Shown: positions 34,271 through 42,144, numbered from the stretch's first letter. The stretch: DNA of 64,000 nt from Paenibacillus phocaeensis (GCF_900021165.1 NZ_FCOQ01000039.1:1-64000); one strand, 5' to 3'. Notes: generated by a model not told the origin, from the sequence alone. A program made the numbers and translations.

Positions 34271-34353
34271 GAGGAATACGAAACCTGCATACGGGCAGCC
34301 AAAGGCCGCGCCGACGGCAACGCAAAGCCCGGTGCTTGCAAGCCCAGGCTCAT

Positions 34354-34390
34354 AAAAAGAAGGCCTTCCGTGCGGAGTAGCCTTACCTTC
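34354..34390 (-). terminator. Likely riboswitch expression-platform terminator
   Basis: Just after the aptamer, AAGGC pairs with GCCTT, with inner TCC/GGA pairs, and is followed by CTTTTT on the minus strand. Its position fits an intrinsic terminator controlled by the aptamer P1 stem. Confidence 0.6.
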
Positions 34391-34402
34391 ATCACGTATT
34401 CG

Positions 34403-34469
34403 CTCGTAGTCCGAAAATTTACGGTTCTCGGGTAGAAACTTCCGGGCCCTATCCCCGGCATTATACGAG
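34403..34469 (-). promoter_or_regulatory. Purine riboswitch aptamer, guanine type
   Basis: The 67-nt minus-strand segment begins CTCGTATAAT and ends GGACTACGAG, forming P1. It contains the conserved GTTTCTACC junction and ACCGTAAAT of the purine aptamer. The C in the GACTA of the 3' junction corresponds to C74 of xpt, which specifies guanine or hypoxanthine rather than adenine. Confidence 0.93.
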
Positions 34470-34506
34470 ATTATGAGGTTCGGCGGCGAGCCGCCTTTCC
34501 TCTCCT

Positions 34507-34536
34507 AGTTTACCAATGGCGGACACGACATGTCAA
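34507..34536 (-). promoter_or_regulatory. Sigma-A promoter of the pur operon
   Basis: On the minus strand a perfect TTGACA (34531-34536) and TAAACT (34507-34512) are 18 bp apart. The transcript would start near 34500, about 30 nt before the aptamer. A GGCGGC/GCCGCC hairpin would then sit at the very 5' end. Confidence 0.75.
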
Positions 34537-34539
34537 CTC

Positions 34540-34583
34540 AAATCCGAACATTAAGTGAATGTAAAAACCGAATGTTCGTTTTT
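34540..34583. promoter_or_regulatory. PurR operator: two inverted PurBoxes
   Basis: AAATCCGAACATT (34540-34552, plus strand) matches the Bacillus PurBox AWWWCCGAACWWT exactly. AAAAACGAACATT (34571-34583, minus strand) matches with one change. The inverted pair is 18 bp apart and lies directly upstream of the -35 box, as in B. subtilis pur. Confidence 0.85.
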
Positions 34584-34621
34584 GAACAATGTCTCTGAAA
34601 TATATGAACTTCCGCGGCAAC

Positions 34622-34653
34622 AAAAAAACCTAGTCGCAAAAATCGACCAGGTT
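34622..34653 (-). terminator. glnKL terminator
   Basis: On the minus strand AACCTGGTCG, a T-rich loop and CGACTAGGTT run into T7. It lies 24 bp past the glnL stop. Confidence 0.9.
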
Positions 34654-34676
34654 CATGAAAATCCCGGATTGCTTCC

Positions 34677-35588
34677 TCATCCGCCCAACTGCTCCTGCAA
34701 TTCGATGTACAACACCTGCAGAAACTTCTTAATGTTCACTTTCCCTCTGCTGTTGCCCGGCTCCCGTCCTTCCTCAATCTCCTTCATCTTGAGCCGCACA
34801 TCTTCAAAGTCAAAATAAAGCGGGGCATAATACTCAAACCGAGGGTTGCCGTAATCCGTCAGGCCGAGGGAAGCCAGGTTCGTTAATCCCGCCGTCAACG
34901 CGCGCCGCAGCCGCTGCTCGATCGCCTTGACTTCCTTGACGATATCCTCGGGCCTCGTCCTGTAGGTCGCCGCAGTCCGGCGATACAGCTCCTTCAAGGG
35001 CGGCAAATTCCCTCCGGCTTCGGCTTCCCGCTCCAAGAGCAGCTCCATGATCGCAATCATGTCGCGGCTGCCGCTCTCCCCGATCAGCCCCAGATTCATC
35101 AGAATCGGCTGAATCGCCTCGCGGACCGTCCGCTTGCCCGGCGCAGCCAACGGCGCGCTGCGCAAGCCCTCCAGCTTCTTTAGGCTCGATTTGATCTCAT
35201 CCAAATAGTGGCTCATCGCATACCGCTCATTTACTTTCCTGAGCACCGTCTCCACTTCGATCCGATTGATCGGCTTGCGGATGAAGAATTCAATTCCACT
35301 CCGGTAGGCTCGCCCGACCATATCCTGGTTTTCGATCTGCGATATCATCACGAACCGCGAGCGACAGCCCTGGACACGCAGTGCATCGATCACCTCGATC
35401 CCGTCCTGGTCGGGCATCAGCAGATCCATCAGCACGATGTCCGGCGATTCCCCCAAAATGAGCCGCACGCCTTCCGCCCCGCCGCCGGCCGTCCCCGCGA
35501 CTTCCCCCAGGCCGCTGTCCTCGATAATATGCTGCAGCATTTTTCGCGCACTGGCATCATCGTCTACGATACAAAAAGAGAGCGGCAT
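34677..35588 (-). CDS. glnL: Response regulator GlnL (YcbB-type)
   Basis: A 303-residue response regulator. The receiver domain (1-120) has Asp9-Asp11 and phospho-acceptor Asp55 in IVLMDLLMPD, with Lys105 in FFIRKPIN. The C-terminal half is the YcbB-type DNA-binding domain (PILMNLGLIGESGSRDM, LKELYRRTAATY), which is known only from GlnL-like regulators. In B. subtilis GlnL activates glutamine uptake in response to glutamine. It follows the histidine kinase gene by 34 bp and ends at a strong terminator. Confidence 0.9.
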   Translation of the reverse strand: MPLSFCIVDDDASARKMLQHIIEDSGLGEVAGTAGGGAEGVRLILGESPDIVLMDLLMPDQDGIEVIDALRVQGCRSRFVMISQIENQDMVGRAYRSGIEFFIRKPINRIEVETVLRKVNERYAMSHYLDEIKSSLKKLEGLRSAPLAAPGKRTVREAIQPILMNLGLIGESGSRDMIAIMELLLEREAEAGGNLPPLKELYRRTAATYRTRPEDIVKEVKAIEQRLRRALTAGLTNLASLGLTDYGNPRFEYYAPLYFDFEDVRLKMKEIEEGREPGNSRGKVNIKKFLQVLYIELQEQLGG

Positions 35589-35622
35589 CGTACACCCTCC
35601 TCAACGTTTGGTTAGTAGCACT

Positions 35623-36960
35623 TTACCCGGAACTCTGAAGCCACTCTAACGCTGTGTTGGATCCCCCCGGGTTCTTCAGCGTCTGCGTCGGAATGCGAAT
35701 ATGGACCAGCGCTCCGCCGAGTCCGGGTGCCGTCCCAAGCAGGATTTCCCCGCCAAGCCGGGACACGATGTCTAGCACATGGGATAAACCGATCCCCGTC
35801 GCTGCAACGCCTTCCTCATCGAATTTCGTCGTGAATCCCGGTTCGAACACGATCTCCTGGTCGTCTTGCGGGAAGCCGCTCCCGCTGTCGCTCACCGTCA
35901 TCAAGGTCCATCCCGCTTGCTCGCGGAGCTCCAGATGAATTTGCCCCCGGCCTTGGATCGCTTCCACTGCATTAGCCGTCAGGTTGCCCAGCAGCGTAAG
36001 GAGTGGAATGTAGTTGGCGGTGGTATAATCGGAAGTGATTTTCTGCGTGAAAACAATGCTTTTCCCCAACATTTCGGCATACTGCTGATTGCTGTTCACG
36101 GTGAATTGGAGCAAGCCCGACAACGGCATATCCCCTGGAATCTCGCGGTCCGTAAGCTTGATGAGCCCGGCCAGAATCCGCTGCGAGTCCTTCTTCACTT
36201 CATGGATTTGCTGCGTCATCCCCAGAACATGATGCTTGTGCTCCTCCTGCCTCTCCTCCGATAACCTGCGGTACAGCTCATAACTGCGCAAGGTCAGATT
36301 TTCCAGCGTGGCGATCGATTTTTTCAGGTAAAATACTTCCCCGTACAGTCCGGAGCTAAAACTGAGCATTTGCTCGATTCTCCGGTTCTGCTCCTTCTGC
36401 ACGATCCGCATCCGGCTGATCGATATGCTGCTGTAAATCCCGGTGACGAAATACGTACGCAGCATGGCAATCGCCATCAAGAACGCCCACTCATTGAGCT
36501 TAAACGTGGCCGTGCCGGTCACGAGCAGCCGAGTTAACAGCTCCGCTTCATTCGACAGCAGGTCGACCACTGCAGTCACCGCCCCCAGCGCCAAGGGATA
36601 GAAGCGGTCCAACCGCCGTTTGATCAAGCTCATCCCTAACGCGAACACGATGTAATACACCGCCGCCGAACAATGCCTCGTCACGCTCTCGGCCAAGGTC
36701 AAGCCGTTGCCAAGCGCCTGATCCAGCCCGGTACGAAACAGCAACACCACCGCTCCAGCGATGACGCCTGTAACGAGATACGGCAATCGTCGCAGCAGCA
36801 GCAAGAAGAGCAAAAACGCACTGCTCCCCAGTCCTATTCGAAAAATATCGCCGTCAAACGGGTTAATCTTCAGCTCCCCGGCCAATGCCGTCCCGATGGC
36901 TACAACCCCGACCTGAACGTAAACGGATCTATATAAGGCCTTGAAAAGCACGCTCCCCAT
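35623..36960 (-). CDS. glnK: Sensor histidine kinase GlnK (YcbA-type)
   Basis: A 445-residue membrane kinase. About six hydrophobic segments fill residues 10-190, then a coiled-coil linker, a dimerisation region (QEEHKHHVLGMTQQIHEVKKD) and a SpoOB-like HATPase_c domain with NAVEAI, VSDSGSGFP and TGIGLSHVLDI. The hybrid of a multi-pass sensor and CitA/DcuS-like catalytic core matches GlnK. The ATG at 36960 is used; a GTG 6 bp upstream is equally in frame. It sits between the glutamine importer genes and glnL. Confidence 0.86.
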   Translation of the reverse strand: MGSVLFKALYRSVYVQVGVVAIGTALAGELKINPFDGDIFRIGLGSSAFLLFLLLLRRLPYLVTGVIAGAVVLLFRTGLDQALGNGLTLAESVTRHCSAAVYYIVFALGMSLIKRRLDRFYPLALGAVTAVVDLLSNEAELLTRLLVTGTATFKLNEWAFLMAIAMLRTYFVTGIYSSISISRMRIVQKEQNRRIEQMLSFSSGLYGEVFYLKKSIATLENLTLRSYELYRRLSEERQEEHKHHVLGMTQQIHEVKKDSQRILAGLIKLTDREIPGDMPLSGLLQFTVNSNQQYAEMLGKSIVFTQKITSDYTTANYIPLLTLLGNLTANAVEAIQGRGQIHLELREQAGWTLMTVSDSGSGFPQDDQEIVFEPGFTTKFDEEGVAATGIGLSHVLDIVSRLGGEILLGTAPGLGGALVHIRIPTQTLKNPGGSNTALEWLQSSG

Positions 36961-37070
36961 CCCCACTCACCCGGCTCCCGTGAGTTATTTTGCCCCTTAT
37001 CGTACCATAATAAGGGAAGGATGCCCATACCTTATATTCCATTATATGTAAGGGTTATGTCAGCTGATGC

Positions 37071-37721
37071 CTAAGCATGCCGGGCTTCCAATCGCCTGGA
37101 AATGATCGACAACACAAAGTTGACGGAGAAATAGATCAATGCCACCAGCAGCAGAATCGGAATTGTGTAGGTGTAGCCGTGACCGATCACGATCCCGGCG
37201 TGATGCATCAGCTCCGGCAGGGAGATGACGACCGCCAGCGAAGTGTCCTTGAGCAGCGAGATGAACTGGCTGACCAGCGGCGGCACCATCCGCCGCAGCC
37301 CTTGGGGCAGAACGATATGCCATAGGGTTTGCATAGTGCTCAACCCCGACGACCGGGCTGCTTCAATTTGTCCCTTATCGATGGAGGCGAGTCCGCCGCG
37401 CACGATTTCCGCGATCATCGCCGCCTCGAAGATGGTTAATCCGGTCACTGTCGCGGCCACAAGCCCCAGCTTGATCCCGACCTCCGGCAATGCGAACCGC
37501 ATGAAGAAGATGATCAAGAGCAGCGGTAAATTGCGGATCAGTTCGACTCCCACGAGCAGGATCGGCGACAATACGGGAAGCTTCGTATACCGAATCACGC
37601 CTACGATGCAGCCGAACAGGAAGCTTAGCACGATAGACGCCCCCGCGACGATCAGCGTCACGTAAAGCCCCTCCGCCAAAAAACTCAAATTCTCCGCACT
37701 GTACGCTCCGGCAAAATCCAT
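37071..37721 (-). CDS. glnP: Amino acid ABC transporter permease (GlnP-like)
   Basis: A 216-residue HisM-type permease with about five membrane segments. The EAA loop is GQIEAARSSGLSTMQTLWHI, which docks the ATPase. ELIRNLPLLLIIFFMRF is typical of polar amino-acid importers. The ATG at 37721 follows AAAGGAGGGG. It is fourth in a glnQ-glnH-glnM-glnP order identical to B. subtilis, hence the predicted glutamine specificity. Confidence 0.85.
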   Translation of the reverse strand: MDFAGAYSAENLSFLAEGLYVTLIVAGASIVLSFLFGCIVGVIRYTKLPVLSPILLVGVELIRNLPLLLIIFFMRFALPEVGIKLGLVAATVTGLTIFEAAMIAEIVRGGLASIDKGQIEAARSSGLSTMQTLWHIVLPQGLRRMVPPLVSQFISLLKDTSLAVVISLPELMHHAGIVIGHGYTYTIPILLLVALIYFSVNFVLSIISRRLEARHA

Positions 37722-37757
37722 CGAACCCCTCCTTTCTTTCCAACGATCCATTAACAC

Positions 37758-38408
37758 TCAGTATTTTCTTTCGAGCCTGCGCTCCCATACCCTCACCCCG
37801 TAACTCAAGGGCAAGGTCAACACCAAGTAGAACAACGCGACAAAAATATAAGTATCAAACGTCCGGTACGTTTCTGCATTCACGATGTCGGCAAAATACA
37901 TCAGGTCAAGCCCTGCAACAATCGTCAAGACTGACGAATTTTTGATTAAGTTGATAAACTGATTCCCGAGCGGCGGAATGACCAGCTTGATCGCCTGCGG
38001 CAGGATAATATGGAGCATCGTCTGCGCGTAACTTAACCCGGACGAGCGCGCCGCCTCCGTTTGCCCTTTCGGGATCGCCAGGATTCCGGCGCGGATCGCT
38101 TCGGCGATAAATGAAGAGGTATACACGGCCAGCCCAATCGTCCCTGACGTAAACCCGTCAAGCGGCCAACCCAGAGCCGACGGTCCATAATAAAAGATGT
38201 ATACGACCAACAGCAGCGGAATATTGCGGAGAAATTCCACATAACCCGTTCCGAACCACCGCAGGGGCTGGACGGGAGCGATGCGGAACACCGCGATCAG
38301 TGCCCCCAGCACGAAGCTGCCGACCAACGCCAGCAGGCTGGACAGCACTGTGCCGCGGAATCCTTCCAGGTAAACGTCGAAATAGTCGGTCAAAATCGAA
38401 ATATCCAT
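37758..38408 (-). CDS. glnM: Amino acid ABC transporter permease (GlnM-like)
   Basis: A 216-residue permease paired with the next gene product. It has about five membrane segments, EFLRNIPLLLVVYIFYYG, and the EAA loop GQTEAARSSGLSYAQTMLHI. The ATG at 38408 follows GAAGGGGGGAT; the frame stays open upstream to 38528 but that part has no family similarity. Confidence 0.85.
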   Translation of the reverse strand: MDISILTDYFDVYLEGFRGTVLSSLLALVGSFVLGALIAVFRIAPVQPLRWFGTGYVEFLRNIPLLLVVYIFYYGPSALGWPLDGFTSGTIGLAVYTSSFIAEAIRAGILAIPKGQTEAARSSGLSYAQTMLHIILPQAIKLVIPPLGNQFINLIKNSSVLTIVAGLDLMYFADIVNAETYRTFDTYIFVALFYLVLTLPLSYGVRVWERRLERKY

Positions 38409-38552
38409 TTGGGATCCCCCCTTCCTTCCTCCAGAACCGGAGCTTCTGCTGAGCGGACAGATCCGTGCTGCCGCCTCGCCACCGCTCCGTAAGCACAAAA
38501 GGATGGCAAGGCGGACCGCCTGTTCCATCCTTTCGCTTGTTCAAGGAACGAA

Positions 38553-39413
38553 TTATTCACCCGGTTTCTTGCCAATCCATTTCTCGTAGATCTTGTCGTA
38601 CTCTCCGCTGTCATGAAGTTCCTTCAAGGTGTCGTTAATGGCCTGCACGATATCCGAATTGCCCTTTTGCACGGCAATGCCGTAAGGTTCGTCGGTGAAC
38701 GGCTTGCCAACCACTTCGAACCCCGGATCCTGGGCCGCCATGCCGTACAGGATCGAATCGTCCGTTGTCAGCGCGTCGCCTTGCCCGGCCTTCAGGGCGT
38801 TAAACGCATCCTGATAGTTGTCGAACTCCAACACCTTGATGCCGTCTACTTTCTCACGGATATTTTTCACCGAAGTCGAGCCCTTACTGCCCAGCACCGT
38901 CGAATCGGCGGTCAAGCTCTCGATACCCGTGATCGCGCTGCCCTTCTTCACCAGAAGCGATTGTCCCGCCTGGAAATAGACGTCGGAGAAGTCGACTTCC
39001 TTCTTGCGCTCCTCGGTAATCGTCATCGTGGCCACGATCATATCGATCTCGCCGTTGTTCAGCATCGGAATCCGCGTTTTGGAGGTGACCTCCTTTAATT
39101 CCAGCGCGTTTTCGTCGCCGAGAATATGCTTCGCAATCGCTTGGGAGATATCGATATCGAAGCCTTCAACGTTGCCGCTGGCCGGATCCTTCAGGCCAAA
39201 CAGCTTCGTATCGTATTTCACACCGACCACCAGCTTGCCGCGCTCCTTGATTTTCCCCAAGGCACCGGTCGCACTCTCCCCGGCCGCCGGAGCGGCATTT
39301 CCGCCGTCGCCGGCCGCATTGCTGCCTCCCCCGTTACTGGCACAACCCGCCAATACCGCCAACGCGCATACCGCTGCAATACCGATGAACCTCCAACGTT
39401 TCTTCACCTTCAT
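38553..39413 (-). CDS. glnH: Glutamine-type ABC transporter substrate-binding lipoprotein (GlnH-like)
   Basis: A 286-residue lipoprotein. The signal peptide ends in a lipobox LAGC (Cys24), followed by a Gly/Asn/Ala linker. The SBP_bac_3 fold shows LVVGVKYDTKLFGLKD, VEGFDIDISQAIAKHIL and DMIVATMTITEERKKEVDFSD, typical of polar amino-acid receptors. It follows glnQ by 31 bp and precedes the permeases. Confidence 0.87.
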   Translation of the reverse strand: MKVKKRWRFIGIAAVCALAVLAGCASNGGGSNAAGDGGNAAPAAGESATGALGKIKERGKLVVGVKYDTKLFGLKDPASGNVEGFDIDISQAIAKHILGDENALELKEVTSKTRIPMLNNGEIDMIVATMTITEERKKEVDFSDVYFQAGQSLLVKKGSAITGIESLTADSTVLGSKGSTSVKNIREKVDGIKVLEFDNYQDAFNALKAGQGDALTTDDSILYGMAAQDPGFEVVGKPFTDEPYGIAVQKGNSDIVQAINDTLKELHDSGEYDKIYEKWIGKKPGE

Positions 39414-39444
39414 CTTCTTTTCCTCCCCTTGGTTTCCGAAATTT

Positions 39445-40173
39445 TCAGTGGCTCAACAAACGGCTGAGGAACGTACGCGTCCGCTCTTCCCGAGGGTTGG
39501 CGAAGAATTCCTCCGGCCCGGCCTCCTCTACGATCTGCCCCTGATCCATGAAAATGATCCGGTCCGCCACCTCCCGGGCAAACCCCATCTCGTGCGTGAC
39601 CACCACCATCGTCATGCCTTCCCGGGCGAGCGTTCGCATGACGTCCAGCACTTCTCCGACCATCTCGGGATCGAGGGCCGAGGTCGGTTCGTCGAACAGC
39701 ATAATCTTCGGCTTCATCGCCAGCCCGCGGGCGATCGCCACCCGCTGCTGCTGGCCGCCGGACAGCTGGGACGGATACGCCGATGCCTTGTCGGCAATGC
39801 CCACCTTCTCCAGGTAGAACATCGCCGTCTGCTCGGCCTCGGCCTTGGATATCCCCAGCACCTTGATCGGCGCCAGCGTGATATTGTCGATGACCTTTTT
39901 GTGCGGATACAAATTAAAATGCTGGAAAACCATCCCGATGTCCCGCCGCAACTTGTTGATGTCCGTCTTGCGATCGTGGACCGGGAGACCGCCTACCGTC
40001 AGCTCTCCGCTTGTGATCGTCTCCAGCCGGTTAATACAGCGCAACATCGTGCTTTTCCCCGAACCGGACGGGCCAACGACCACCACGACTTCCCCCTCCT
40101 CAACCTGAAGATCAATTCGCTTCAGCACATGAAACTGACCAAAATGCTTTTCCACCTGGTGAAAGCGGATCAA
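39445..40173 (-). CDS. glnQ: Amino acid ABC transporter ATP-binding protein (GlnQ-like)
   Basis: A 242-residue ATPase: Walker A VGPSGSGKST, signature QLSGGQQQRVAIARGLA, Walker B IMLFDEPTSALDP and switch VVTHEMGFAREVAD. The TTG at 40173 was chosen because AAAGGAGG lies 7 nt upstream and it yields the standard family length. A frame open to 40353 encodes only low-complexity leader. First gene of the importer operon; four copies of a TCGGATGTGTCC-like word lie just upstream. Confidence 0.9.
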   Translation of the reverse strand: MIRFHQVEKHFGQFHVLKRIDLQVEEGEVVVVVGPSGSGKSTMLRCINRLETITSGELTVGGLPVHDRKTDINKLRRDIGMVFQHFNLYPHKKVIDNITLAPIKVLGISKAEAEQTAMFYLEKVGIADKASAYPSQLSGGQQQRVAIARGLAMKPKIMLFDEPTSALDPEMVGEVLDVMRTLAREGMTMVVVTHEMGFAREVADRIIFMDQGQIVEEAGPEEFFANPREERTRTFLSRLLSH

Positions 40174-40193
40174 CGGCAGCCCTCCTTTCTGCG

Positions 40194-40305
40194 TTCGGAT
40201 GTCTCCATCGGACGTCCCCTCGGCTGTCCGCCACGGGCGCGGGGGCTCCCTTCGGATGTGTCCCTCCGTTGTCTCTCGCGGGCGCCTCTCTCGGATGTGT
40301 CCCTC
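40194..40305. repeat. Direct repeats of a TCGGATGTGTCCCTC-like word upstream of glnQ
   Basis: Copies at 40194 (TTCGGATGTCTCC), 40209 (TCGGACGTCCCCTC), 40251 (TTCGGATGTGTCCCTC) and 40290 (CTCGGATGTGTCCCTC). They lie just before the glnQ ribosome site, so they could be regulator sites or leader-RNA elements. Confidence 0.65.
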
Positions 40306-40695
40306 AACCGCTCCAGCCTCGGGACAATGTGAGTAATCGTAACATTTGAACATAACCTTACTTCGTCGACTATAAAAAACTACATTTTCCTACGCAACAA
40401 CTCGAAAATAGCCCAAAATTTATTCGCCTCTCTGCCAATCCTAACGGACAAGCGTTAGTTTTTCTCACAGCGATCTCCCCTAGATTTGAGTAACGCTGGC
40501 CGCTAGGATGCTCGAACCGGAAGTGATGCAAGGCTCTAGCCGCTGTGATATACTGACTGCTGTGATGCACTGACTGCTGCGATGTACTGACCGCTGTGAT
40601 GCACTGACTGCTGCGATGCACTGACTGCTGCGATGCTCTAGCCGCAACCGCTGCAATGCGCTGACTGCTGCGATGCTCTAAACTCTGCATTTCTC
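40306..40695. other. Intergenic region upstream of the glutamine importer operon
   Basis: No supported gene. A weak promoter candidate for glnQ reads TTGCGT, 17 bp, TATAGT on the minus strand (40369-40397). TAACGGACAAGCGTTA at 40442 and TAACGCTGG at 40491, 49 bp apart, look like arms of a decayed inverted element. The 17-bp minisatellite is listed separately. Confidence 0.5.
40547..40683. repeat. 17-bp minisatellite (GATGCACTGACTGCTGC)n
   Basis: About eight units of 17 bp with substitutions and one 23-bp unit (GATGCTCTAGCCGCAACCGCTGC). An open frame through it is a product of the repeat and is not counted as a gene. Confidence 0.9.
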
Positions 40696-40878
40696 TAACG
40701 CTTGTAGCACACGCTATTCGCTCCAAAATCAGGGCTTTTAAACTGTAACGCTTATGAGAGAGCTTATTGCCCGAATTTCACCCCAAAAAGGGCAGTTCTC
40801 GCCCAAATAAGAACGCTGATCAGCGTTAGAATTTAAATTCTCGGCTTTTTGACCAAATAAGCATTGTGGCAAGCGTTA
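40696..40878. repeat. 183-bp inverted element, copy D (TAACGCTTG type)
   Basis: Forward arms TAACGCTTGT (40696) and TAACGCTTAT (40746), 50 bp apart. Inverted arms ending AGCGTTA at 40828 and 40878, 50 bp apart. Total length is again 183 bp, with the same inner TTATT/AATAA words. The terminal word differs from copies A-C, but the change appears in all four arms. Confidence 0.92.
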
Positions 40879-41196
40879 GACAAGTCCGGGCCCCATCAGA
40901 TCCTATCACATTGCACTGCTGCGCATCGAACCGACTGAACTGAACTGCGCCGAACCAAGTCACACCATACCGTCCGACCAAACCAGTCCCGCACTATAAC
41001 GTACCGCCTCACCCCCGAGGTACTTAACCTTCCCGATCTTACCGGACTCACTAGCCCGACACCGCGACGCTCCATGCCTTACCATGCCTTACCGTATCTC
41101 ACCACACCACACCATCAGACTAAACCACTCCCGTACTCTACTCCCCCACCTACCGCACCTCTTCGCCCCTCCAAGCCGAGCAAATCCAGCGCACGC
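40879..41196. other. Intergenic low-complexity region
   Basis: About 320 bp of C/A-rich sequence with short repeats (CATGCCTTAC, CACCACACC, ACTGAACTGAACTG). I see no gene, promoter or structured RNA. Confidence 0.6.
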
Positions 41197-41235
41197 AAAA
41201 AAGCCCGGCCGCAACATTACGTTACGACCAGGCTT
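41197..41235 (-). terminator. Terminator of the universal stress protein gene
   Basis: On the minus strand AAGCCTGGTCG pairs with CGGCCGGGCTT (two G-U pairs) and continues into T6. Confidence 0.88.
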
Positions 41236-41256
41236 ATCCAACCAAGCTCTTTTTTC

Positions 41257-41691
41257 TTATTTTACAACGAGCACCGGGATTCGGGCATGCTGAACGACGT
41301 TGTGACTGACGCTGCCGAGCACGAATTCGCGAATGCCGCCCAGTCCGCGGCTGCCGATGACGATCAGATCTGCCCCGGTTGTCTGAGCGTACTCCAGAAT
41401 CGTTTCCGCCGGCGCCCCTTGGTCCATCTTCACATTCGGCTCCAGCCCTGCGGCCGCCAGCCGACTCTTGGCTTCCTCAGCCGTTCTCTCCGCCAGCTCG
41501 TAAAAATCCTTGTTCATCGAAGAGGGTACCGGCGCAAAGCCCTCAGCCACGTAAAACCGCGGGAAGTCGTACACATGCAGCACCTCCAGTTTGGCACCGG
41601 GCGCCGATTTGCACAGCTCGATGGCTTTGTCCAGCGCTTTGTTTGCTGCTTTCGAACCGTCGTAAGCGGTAAGGATTTTATTAAATAGCAT
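41257..41691 (-). CDS. Universal stress protein, UspA family
   Basis: A 144-residue cytosolic alpha/beta protein. Residues ILTAYDGSKAANKALDKAI start the Usp fold, and the ATP-binding pattern IGSRGLGGIREFVLGSVSHNVV near the C-terminus marks the nucleotide-binding type. Such proteins are induced under starvation or stress, with no defined reaction. The ATG at 41691 follows GAGG with a 9-nt spacer. It ends at a strong terminator and starts 31 bp after the DUF1294 gene stop, so it may be cotranscribed with that gene. Confidence 0.9.
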   Translation of the reverse strand: MLFNKILTAYDGSKAANKALDKAIELCKSAPGAKLEVLHVYDFPRFYVAEGFAPVPSSMNKDFYELAERTAEEAKSRLAAAGLEPNVKMDQGAPAETILEYAQTTGADLIVIGSRGLGGIREFVLGSVSHNVVQHARIPVLVVK

Positions 41692-41722
41692 GGAAAGCAC
41701 CTCACTTGTCCCAAGAGTTTGT

Positions 41723-42040
41723 TTATATTAAGAAATACCCATAAAGCACGGCGTTGAAAAGAAGCAGCAGCGGAATCCCCACCCGAAAGCTGAAATGCTT
41801 CGTCTTATGGCGCTTCGTATTCATGGCCACCAGTACGCCTAGGGCACCGCCCAGCGCTGCCAGCAGAAACAGCGTCCGCTCGGGGACCCGCTCGCGCCTC
41901 TGTCTGGCCCGTCTTTTATCGTCGGACATCACCAAATAGGCAACCGCATTAATAAATATAAACCATACCAACAATCCCGTTCTCGTCTTCGCCGCCCCCT
42001 TTCGAGCTCTGCGTTCGAATGTCGACGTTCCTAACTCCAT
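41723..42040 (-). CDS. DUF1294 membrane protein
   Basis: A 105-residue protein with about three hydrophobic segments (GLLVWFIFINAVAYLVM, TLFLLAALGGALGVLVAM, VGIPLLLLFNAVLYGYFLI). A cytosolic basic loop (DDKRRARQRRERVPE) and the motif MNTKRHKTKHFSF define DUF1294. A basic lead of ~20 residues precedes the first helix. The function is unknown. The ATG at 42040 follows GAGG at a short distance; a GTG or later start is possible. Confidence 0.78.
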   Translation of the reverse strand: MELGTSTFERRARKGAAKTRTGLLVWFIFINAVAYLVMSDDKRRARQRRERVPERTLFLLAALGGALGVLVAMNTKRHKTKHFSFRVGIPLLLLFNAVLYGYFLI

Positions 42041-42096
42041 TATACCTCAACAGCGAAACGACAGCATCTTTTCGACAACCGCGCATCGCATCCATA

Positions 42097-42122
42097 TAAA
42101 AAAGCCCCCCGTACGGGGAGCT
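42097..42122 (-). terminator. Terminator of the small basic protein gene
   Basis: AGCTCCCCGTACGGGGGGCT on the minus strand is a near-perfect palindrome followed by T6. It begins 23 bp after the stop codon at 42145. Confidence 0.85.
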
Positions 42123-42144
42123 GCCAAACAAAAACATAAAAACC

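Noticed and set aside
40370..40726. 118-residue minus-strand frame upstream of glnQ
   Set aside because: Most of it translates the 17-bp minisatellite; composition is low-complexity and there is no ribosome site.
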